Of a stretch of DNA of 10,455 nucleotides, positions 5,914 to 10,455 are shown piece by piece. This stretch comes from Methanosarcinales archaeon (GTDB lineage: Archaea > Halobacteriota > Methanosarcinia > Methanosarcinales > Methanogasteraceae). The notes beneath the pieces are model-generated. The model saw nothing but the letters and a program-made list of their open reading frames with translations, did not search any database and had not been told where the DNA came from. The DNA lies in assembly GCA_030594905.1 (NCBI GenBank), contig JAUVEF010000025.1, positions 1 through 10,455 of the forward strand, in the 5' to 3' direction. A program made the translations under genes and the position numbers. Numbering within the stretch: position 1 is the first letter of the stretch; every line of letters begins with the position of its first letter.

Positions 5914-6419
5914 AACCCTTAATTTTTGATACCGATGTTCTCAGCACTTTTGGGAAGATAAGAAGGCTCGATCTACTGCGGAAGCTACTTCCTGACGCAA
6001 CGTTCCTTGCACCACCTTCTGTTTACGATGAACTTTTCAAAGCAAGAGATCACGGGTACGAATTCGTTGATCCTATCTTATGGAGTGGAATTATCGAGAT
6101 AACTCCCCTAACTAAAGAGGAACTTGGGTTTTTAAGCAGATTAAGAGAAGAACGGAGGTCACTGGGATTGGGTGAGTTGGAAGGTATATCTATCTGTAAA
6201 CATCGGGATTGTATTCTTGTTACGAATGATAAGGCAGCTAAAAAAGTTTGTGACCGGTATATGATTGAATTTATCGATCTAAGCGTGATTTTAACGTCTT
6301 TATTTGCGACAAAAATTCTTACAAGAAGTGAGCTTATGAAATTGATCGATGAGATTGAAAGGAAAGATAGGGTGCTGGTCAAAGATAAAGATGCTATTTT
6401 GGCGGAAAGCAGCGATTAG
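5910..6419 (+). CDS. PIN-domain protein, probable toxin ribonuclease
   Basis: A 169-residue protein with the conserved acidic residues of PIN nucleases: Asp7 and Asp9 in LIFDTDVLS, Glu41 in PPSVYDEL, Glu89/Glu91 in LGLGELEGI, and Asp107 in ILVTNDKAA. These would bind the Mg2+/Mn2+ ions that cleave RNA. PIN proteins of this COG2405-like form are the usual partners of UPF0175 proteins. It is longer than typical VapC (about 130 residues) because of a helical C-terminal extension after about residue 125 (LTRSELMKLIDEIERKD). The start overlaps the stop of the upstream gene as ATGA. Target RNA cannot be predicted. Like its partner, the gene is AT-rich compared with flanking DNA. A non-toxic PIN nuclease role remains possible. 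Confidence 0.82.
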   Translation: MKPLIFDTDVLSTFGKIRRLDLLRKLLPDATFLAPPSVYDELFKARDHGYEFVDPILWSGIIEITPLTKEELGFLSRLREERRSLGLGELEGISICKHRDCILVTNDKAAKKVCDRYMIEFIDLSVILTSLFATKILTRSELMKLIDEIERKDRVLVKDKDAILAESSD

Positions 6420-6983
6420 ATGTCTGGCACCTGATAGTCCGGATACTAAAACGGCGCACGCATACATCGCTTTCACGGTCTGCCCAATTGCGAATGCCGG
6501 ACTTCCGGATGGCGAACATCTTGTTTTTCAGGTGTAGACTTCATCTTTCGGATGCGTGCAAGCATGAGTTTTAGTCGATGGAGGCGGTTTGATCTCGCAA
6601 CAGCAGTCATCAATCAAATGGAATCTGCGGGCGGCGGTGGTGGGGGCGATTTAGTGGCATGTTTGCTTGATTCCGGGTTGTGGCTTTGCGTTTTGGGGGG
6701 CTGCTGGTGGTACCCGGGTGGTCGGGCGGTGGCTCATCGTGGTGATGTTTGTGGTGGTGGGGGTTGTTGTTCACGGGTTAGGGTGGGGATCTGGAATGTT
6801 TGTATCATGCGCGTATGTGTTCCGGGCATTTTTCGACTCGACCAGAAAAAATTAAAAAGTCTCGATAGCTTGTGGGCAATGGTAAAGAGGAGCAACCACA
6901 GATATTCACAGAGTGCCATCATCACCCCCTACCTCCTCCACAGTCTTCCAAAACCATTCCGACAGCTAATAACCACCCCCTCA
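6420..6983. other. Long intergenic region with a G/T-biased tract, no supported gene
   Basis: No frame here shows a recognisable domain or good RBS. From 6627 to 6790 the plus strand is very rich in G and T and poor in C, with many GGTGG/GGGGG runs (for example 6629-6646 and 6692-6697). The hydrophobic Val/Gly/Trp-rich peptides predicted from this part (such as WLIVVMFVVVGVVV, starting from a TTG at 6667) are what such composition gives by chance, although a small membrane protein cannot be excluded. AAAAAATTAAAAAG at 6845-6858 could be a TATA-like element for the downstream operon. The bases 6920-6980 are C-rich instead. Confidence 0.45.
6894..6913 (+). repeat. Short ACCACAG...CACAGAG motif copy
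   Basis: AACCACAGATATTCACAGAG matches the dispersed motif family at 850-878 (ACCACAGAGG...GCACAGAG) and the left arm of the stem-loop at 2488 (ACCACAGAT). No partner arm is found close by. Confidence 0.4.
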
Positions 6984-6989
6984 GGAGGT
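6984..6989 (+). promoter_or_regulatory. Shine-Dalgarno site GGAGGT of the ATP-grasp operon
   Basis: GGAGGT at 6984-6989 is a full match to the 16S 3' end. It overlaps the in-frame GTG at 6988, which therefore cannot be the start; the ATG at 7003 lies 13 bases downstream. An upstream ACCTCC (6931-6936) is complementary to it and could mask it in the mRNA. Confidence 0.5.
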
Positions 6990-7002
6990 GAATCACGATA
7001 AC

Positions 7003-8178
7003 ATGCCAAAAGTACTGGTACTCGATGCCCAGATGAGAAATTCGCTTGCCATAATACGATCTCTCGGAAAACGAGGATTCAAGGTGGACGCAGGAGAGGA
7101 GACCAGATTCGCAACCGGGTTCTTCTCCAGATACTGCGCCGGTCACATCGTTTACCCGTCACCGACAAAGCATCCGGAAGAGTTCATCGCTTATTTGCTG
7201 AATACCGTAAAGAGCGGAGACTACGACATCATCTTCCCGGTGACCGACGCCACAGTAATACCCATACTCAAGCAGAAGGATGAATTCTCAGAGCACACGA
7301 TTGTGCCATTTGCAGATTACCAGACTGTGATTAAGGCAATCGATAAATCACGGACACTGAAGATCGCCATGGAAAACAACATCCCCTGCCCAAAGACATA
7401 TTTTGCGGGCTATTATGACGATCTCGAGGAGACACTTGGCGCGGAGGACGTAGAACTGGAGTATCCGGTCGTTGTGAAACCTGTGACCGGGTTTGGGGCA
7501 CGAGGCGTCTTCATCTGCAATTCAACGGACGATCTCCTGAATCGGTGCAGATACGTCCATGATCGATACGGGCAGTTTCTGGTTCAGGAATACATACCGA
7601 AAGGGGGCGAGATCGGGGTTTACACGCTCTTTGATTTTGATTCCCGCTGTTGCGCGTTAAGCGTTCAGAAGAGGCTCCGATCATATCCGGCGTCCGGCGG
7701 ACCGAGCACGCTTCGGGAGACGATCCGCGATGAACGAGCCGTTAAACTTGCCAACAAATTGCTGACCGCTATGGGCTGGTCAGGCGTTGCGATGGTTGAG
7801 TTCAGGGTTGACTCGAGAGACGGCACACCAAAGTTAATGGAGGTCAACCCCCGGTTCTGGGGGTCTCTTCAACTCTCGATTCTTTCCGGGGTGGACTTCC
7901 CGTATCTTTTATATAAACTGGTGACAGACGGGCATCTTGACAGCAACCTGAATTACGATGCGGGCGTGAGATGCAGATGGCTGCTTCCGGGCGACATACT
8001 CTGGTTCATGAGCACGCCTGACAAACGGAAGAACCTCAGGGAGTTTGCCCGGTTCAACACAAACTATGATATCCTCTCGCGGGATGATCCGGCTCCAACA
8101 CTTGGATTTACGCTGGCTGTGGCACGATACCTATTTGACCGGGAGATGTGGGATTTCATACTGAGAAAGCCCATCTGA
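7003..8178 (+). CDS. ATP-grasp ligase (COG3919-like predicted carboligase)
   Basis: The 391-residue protein has the full ATP-grasp plan. Residues 1-110 are the N-terminal Rossmann-like domain (KVLVLDAQMRNSLAIIRSLG; DYDIIFPVTDATV). The ATP-grasp fold begins near 115 with the KSRTLKIAMENNIPCPKTY block. Lys159 in PVVVKP and the glycine loop GFGARGV (163-169) bind nucleotide, and Glu196 in VQEYIP is at the adenine site. Glu266 (MVEF), Glu280, Asn282 and Arg284 (LMEVNPRFWG) bind the metals and phosphate. Such enzymes join a carboxylate, via acyl-phosphate, to an amine or similar nucleophile; the substrate is unknown. The stop TGA overlaps the next start (TGATG). With a glycan deacetylase and a PHP hydrolase in the same operon, a cytoplasmic step in building or decorating a surface glycan or lipid-linked precursor is inferred. 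ATG 7003 is chosen because the earlier GTG lies inside the SD site. Confidence 0.85.
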   Translation: MPKVLVLDAQMRNSLAIIRSLGKRGFKVDAGEETRFATGFFSRYCAGHIVYPSPTKHPEEFIAYLLNTVKSGDYDIIFPVTDATVIPILKQKDEFSEHTIVPFADYQTVIKAIDKSRTLKIAMENNIPCPKTYFAGYYDDLEETLGAEDVELEYPVVVKPVTGFGARGVFICNSTDDLLNRCRYVHDRYGQFLVQEYIPKGGEIGVYTLFDFDSRCCALSVQKRLRSYPASGGPSTLRETIRDERAVKLANKLLTAMGWSGVAMVEFRVDSRDGTPKLMEVNPRFWGSLQLSILSGVDFPYLLYKLVTDGHLDSNLNYDAGVRCRWLLPGDILWFMSTPDKRKNLREFARFNTNYDILSRDDPAPTLGFTLAVARYLFDREMWDFILRKPI

Positions 8179-9011
8179 TGCAAATGAAAAACGCACTCAC
8201 AATTGACCTCGAATACTGGCATTCACCCGAATTAATCCGGGGTTTCGTACCGGAAAAGAGAGACGATCTCATGATCAAGATGACACTACCTATCCTGCGT
8301 CTACTGGATGAGTTTGGCGTGAGCGCTACGTTTTTTGTACTGGGTGCTGTCGCTGCGAAGTACCCCGAGCTCGTGGCAGATATTCACAGCCGTGGACATG
8401 AGATCGCGTCACACGCGTGTTCCCACAGAACGCTCCACGAACTTGGAAGAGACCGGTTCGAGGATGAGATCGACCGATCGGTACGGCTGCTCCGGGAGAT
8501 CACGGGAGAGTCGCCAATCGGGTTCAGGGCGCCGTCGTTCTCGATAGATGACGCGACCGGATGGGCGTTTGATGTGCTGGAGCGACACGGCTTCAAATAC
8601 GATTCAAGCATCTTCCCGGTGAAGACGCACCTGTATGGCGTTAGGGATGCGCCCATAGGGATATACAGACCTTCCGCAGAGAATGTGGCAGAAAATGACC
8701 CGGAAGGGAATATAATCGAGTTTCCCATGACCGCCTTTGAGTATGCGTGGAGAGTCCCGATAGCAGGAGGGTTTTACCTGCGGTTTCTGCCGTTTTCGGT
8801 ACTGAAAAGGATGATCCGGACGGTGAATGAGGAACGACCCGCAGTAATCTACCTTCATCCATGGGAGATAGTCCCGGTGATGCCGCGGCTAAAACTCCCC
8901 CGGCAATCAAGATTCATAACGTATCACGGGATTAAATCGACACGGTGGAAGCTGGAGGGTTTGCTTGCGAGTTTCAGCTTCGCACCTGTGCGGGATGTGC
9001 TCGGGCTGTGA
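8178..9011 (+). CDS. Polysaccharide deacetylase, NodB fold, XrtA-locus-like subfamily
   Basis: The 277-residue protein carries the NodB motifs: Asp10 in LTIDLEYW (catalytic base; the second Asp of the classical TFDD is replaced, as in the exosortase-locus subfamily); His79 and His83 in SHACSHRTL (metal); Arg117-Ala-Pro in GFRAPSFSI; Asp142 in YDSSIFP; and His227 in IYLHPWE. The blocks AGGFYLRFLPFSVLK and HPWEIVPVMPRL are typical of deacetylases found beside sortase-like and exopolysaccharide genes. It removes acetyl groups from N-acetylated sugars. No signal peptide is visible, so it should act in the cytoplasm, probably on a nucleotide- or lipid-linked precursor. The ATG at 8178 overlaps the preceding stop (TGATG); an in-frame ATG at 8148 would lie deep in the upstream gene, and ATG 8184 is a minor alternative. 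Its own stop overlaps the next start. Confidence 0.88.
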   Translation: MQMKNALTIDLEYWHSPELIRGFVPEKRDDLMIKMTLPILRLLDEFGVSATFFVLGAVAAKYPELVADIHSRGHEIASHACSHRTLHELGRDRFEDEIDRSVRLLREITGESPIGFRAPSFSIDDATGWAFDVLERHGFKYDSSIFPVKTHLYGVRDAPIGIYRPSAENVAENDPEGNIIEFPMTAFEYAWRVPIAGGFYLRFLPFSVLKRMIRTVNEERPAVIYLHPWEIVPVMPRLKLPRQSRFITYHGIKSTRWKLEGLLASFSFAPVRDVLGL

Positions 9012-9655
9012 AGTTTGACCTGCACATCCACTCGAAGTACTCTTATGACTCGCTATTGAGACCGGATACGATAATAAAGGTTGCGAAGAAGAAAGGACTT
9101 GATGGAGTTGCTGTAACTGATCACAACACGATAAAAGGCGGTGTTGAGACATCAAAGATCAATAAAGACGATAATTTTGTCGTCATAGTTGGTTCCGAGA
9201 TAAAGACGGAGTACGGGGATGTGATCGGGCTATTCTTAACTGAGGAGATCAGATCACGGGTGTTTGTGGATGTTGCGGAGGAGATCCGAGATCAGGGTGG
9301 GCTAACCGTTCTGGCACACCCGTATCGGAAGGGAATCGTCTTTCCGAGAGACCTGCTCGGCAATGTTGACTTAATCGAGGGATTCAATGCACGGTCTCCG
9401 AAGAATCTGAACCAAAAGGCGATGGAACTTGCAAAGGGCTGTAGAATACCTGTTACCGCCGGAAGCGATGCACATCTCGGCTTTGAGATTGGTGGGGGGC
9501 GGGCAGTTACCCGGACCCGGCCCCCGGACGGGGGTGGAGTCAGATGTGCGCTTAAGAATGGTGAAACGCTGATAGATGGGAAGGAATCGAGTTATTATCT
9601 GGTTCATGGACTTAGTGTGGGGATTGAGATTATAGTTTCTGGCTATCGGTTCTAA
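9008..9655 (+). CDS. PHP-domain phosphoesterase
   Basis: The 215-residue protein has the metal ligands of the PHP superfamily in order: His6 and His8 (DLHIHSKYS), Asp38-His39-Asn40 (AVTDHNTIKG), Glu64 (GSEIKTEYGDVIGLF), His104 (VLAHPYRKG), and Asp154/His156 (TAGSDAHLGFEIG). This trinuclear metal site normally hydrolyses phosphate esters. GTG 9008 overlaps the deacetylase stop as GTGA, placing the conserved HIH motif at residues 6-8, the normal position; an ATG at 8945 would add 21 unrelated residues inside the upstream gene. The C-terminus after about residue 162 (GGGRAVTRTRPPDGGG) is Gly/Pro/Arg-rich and unlike the usual family end, and lies in a locally GC-rich stretch, so a small indel may have altered it; KNGETLIDGKESSYYLVHGL after it fits the family again. 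In the operon it may release phosphate from a sugar or lipid intermediate. Confidence 0.83.
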   Translation: MKFDLHIHSKYSYDSLLRPDTIIKVAKKKGLDGVAVTDHNTIKGGVETSKINKDDNFVVIVGSEIKTEYGDVIGLFLTEEIRSRVFVDVAEEIRDQGGLTVLAHPYRKGIVFPRDLLGNVDLIEGFNARSPKNLNQKAMELAKGCRIPVTAGSDAHLGFEIGGGRAVTRTRPPDGGGVRCALKNGETLIDGKESSYYLVHGLSVGIEIIVSGYRF

Positions 9656-9682
9656 AGGGCACCTCACATCGTGCCCTGTAGA
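9651..9682. terminator. Shared hairpin between convergent genes
   Basis: AGGGCAC (9656-9662) and GTGCCCT (9671-9677) form a perfect 7-bp stem with an 8-base loop; TCTA/TAGA on the outside extend it with one bulge. It contains the stop of the PHP gene (9653-9655) at its edge and the stop of the protease gene (9664-9666, minus strand) in the loop, so it can serve both transcripts. No T-run follows in either direction. Confidence 0.45.
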
Positions 9683-10455
9683 ATTATTAATGCGTCAAGT
9701 GAAGTCACCCTGCTGTCACCATTAACATCTGCGTCCTGCGTTGCGGGAGTCGCTCCGACTGCCATTATGAGTGCGATTGTCGCATCTGTTGCTGTTGCGG
9801 GTTTTTTAGCTCTCATCTTCGATGAGATTATGAGTGCGACGGTTCCAGCCACCTGGGGGGCTGCCTGGGAAGTGCCGCTCAAATAGCCATAATTATCGCC
9901 TCTGGTGGTAGACAGTATATCCACGCCTGGAGCGGCTAACTCAATCTCCGGACCTATCGGCGAAAAAGATGCCGGGCTACCATTCCGGTTGGTGGCTGTT
10001 ACAGCGATCACGGAGTCGTACCTGGCTGGATATGTCACATTTCCACCATGGGTATTTCCAGCCGCTGCCACCAGAATCATGCCGGAATCATAAGCATTAC
10101 GGCAGGCATCTCGAAACGGTTGAGAATCCTCATCCGTGCCAGAGCTCATAACAACCACATCCATATCATTCTCTACCGCCCACTCTATGCCAGCAATCAC
10201 CCAGCTGGTAAGGCCGTATCCGGAACCGTCCAGCACCTTAATCGCATAGATGCTGGCATTTGGGGCTACGCCTACCACACCAATCCCGTTCCTCTCAGCA
10301 GCGATGATGCCTGCCACGTGGGTACCATGGCTATTGTAGCTATCATCAAAGGGATCAGAATCGCTGAACACGAAATCATAACCGCCTTTATAATTAGAAT
10401 CCAGGTCTTCATGAGTATAATCTATACCGGTATCAATGACCGCCACTTTAACCCC
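9664..10455 (-). CDS. Subtilisin-like serine protease (S8) with dockerin-like C-terminus (5' end outside window)
   Basis: The frame is open to the right edge; 263 residues are visible, and signal peptide and propeptide would lie beyond. The catalytic triad is present: Asp8 (AVIDTGIDYTHEDL), His43 (NSHGTHVAGII) and Ser196 (LSGTSQAAPQVAG), with the oxyanion Asn134 (VAAAGNTHGG). The Ser motif is unusual: the common SGTSMAAPHVAG has become SGTSQAAPQVAG. Only about 20 residues after the Ser helix the fold runs into two dockerin-type half repeats: TATDATIALIMAVG (221-234) and DVNGDSRVTSLDALIILQ (243-260), the latter with the calcium-binding pattern DxNxDxxxxxxD. The second ends abruptly as LQGTM. 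The last helices of a normal subtilase domain seem absent. It is probably a secreted, calcium-dependent protease attached to a cohesin-like or surface partner. It is convergent to the glycan operon and shares its 3' hairpin. Confidence 0.88.
   Translation of the reverse strand, partial: GVKVAVIDTGIDYTHEDLDSNYKGGYDFVFSDSDPFDDSYNSHGTHVAGIIAAERNGIGVVGVAPNASIYAIKVLDGSGYGLTSWVIAGIEWAVENDMDVVVMSSGTDEDSQPFRDACRNAYDSGMILVAAAGNTHGGNVTYPARYDSVIAVTATNRNGSPASFSPIGPEIELAAPGVDILSTTRGDNYGYLSGTSQAAPQVAGTVALIISSKMRAKKPATATDATIALIMAVGATPATQDADVNGDSRVTSLDALIILQGTM

Noticed and set aside
6667..6855. Small hydrophobic ORF of 62 codons starting with TTG
   Set aside because: Hydrophobicity follows from GTG/GTT/GGG runs; no good RBS. 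Kept only as a remote possibility in the intergenic entry.
6552..7001. Plus-strand ORF of 149 codons across the G/T-rich tract
   Set aside because: Gly/Val/Trp/Cys-rich translation is an effect of base composition, it runs into the SD site of the next gene, and no domain is visible.

Overview
The window looks like chromosomal DNA of a euryarchaeote, probably from the Halobacteriota / methane-metabolising Methanomicrobia-ANME side. No 16S rRNA gene or other taxonomic marker is present, so this is an inference. It rests on a tRNA-wyosine radical SAM enzyme (Taw1), TATA boxes (TTTATAAA-like) ahead of several genes, Shine-Dalgarno sites of GGAGG type, and a high density of secreted surface proteins (CARDB-type, right-handed beta-helix, subtilase with dockerin-like repeats) of the sort common in methanogens and ANME archaea.

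Layout, left to right. (1) 2-688 (+): 3' end of a membrane-anchored surface protein with Ig/CARDB-like domains. (2) 689-1075: non-coding, with a GC-rich hairpin and an imperfect inverted copy of an ACCACAGAG-type motif. (3) 1076-2014 (+): taw1, intact. (4) 2015-2740: no large intact gene. It holds an antisense, frame-broken remnant of a dockerin-bearing protein, a candidate 28-residue cysteine-rich microprotein with a good ribosome binding site, a stem-loop followed by eight T, and the promoter of the next gene. (5) 2741-4975 (+): secreted NosD-like double beta-helix protein with an internal 144-bp tandem repeat and two regular columns of cysteines. (6) 4930-5453 (+): a frame-broken remnant of another surface protein, ending in a hydrophobic C-terminal anchor. 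(7) 5575-6419 (+): AT-rich two-gene module, UPF0175 protein plus PIN-domain protein, overlapping by 4 bp (likely a toxin-antitoxin pair). (8) 6420-7002: no supported gene; a strongly G/T-biased tract and another short ACCACAG-type motif. (9) 7003-9655 (+): a tight three-gene operon, ATP-grasp ligase, XrtA-locus-type polysaccharide deacetylase and PHP-domain hydrolase, with overlapping stop/start codons. (10) 9664-10455 (-): convergent subtilisin-like protease (N-terminus outside the window) whose catalytic domain runs straight into dockerin-like half repeats; a shared hairpin sits between it and the operon.

Functionally, the window is dominated by cell-envelope material: exported proteins, their decayed relatives, and an operon that probably modifies a cell-surface glycan or its precursor. 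Taw1 is the one clear housekeeping gene. The decayed surface genes, the compositionally distinct toxin-antitoxin pair and the dispersed short motifs suggest a plastic accessory region. The best candidate for an incompletely described system is the ATP-grasp / deacetylase / PHP operon. The most unusual single protein is the cysteine-ladder beta-helix.
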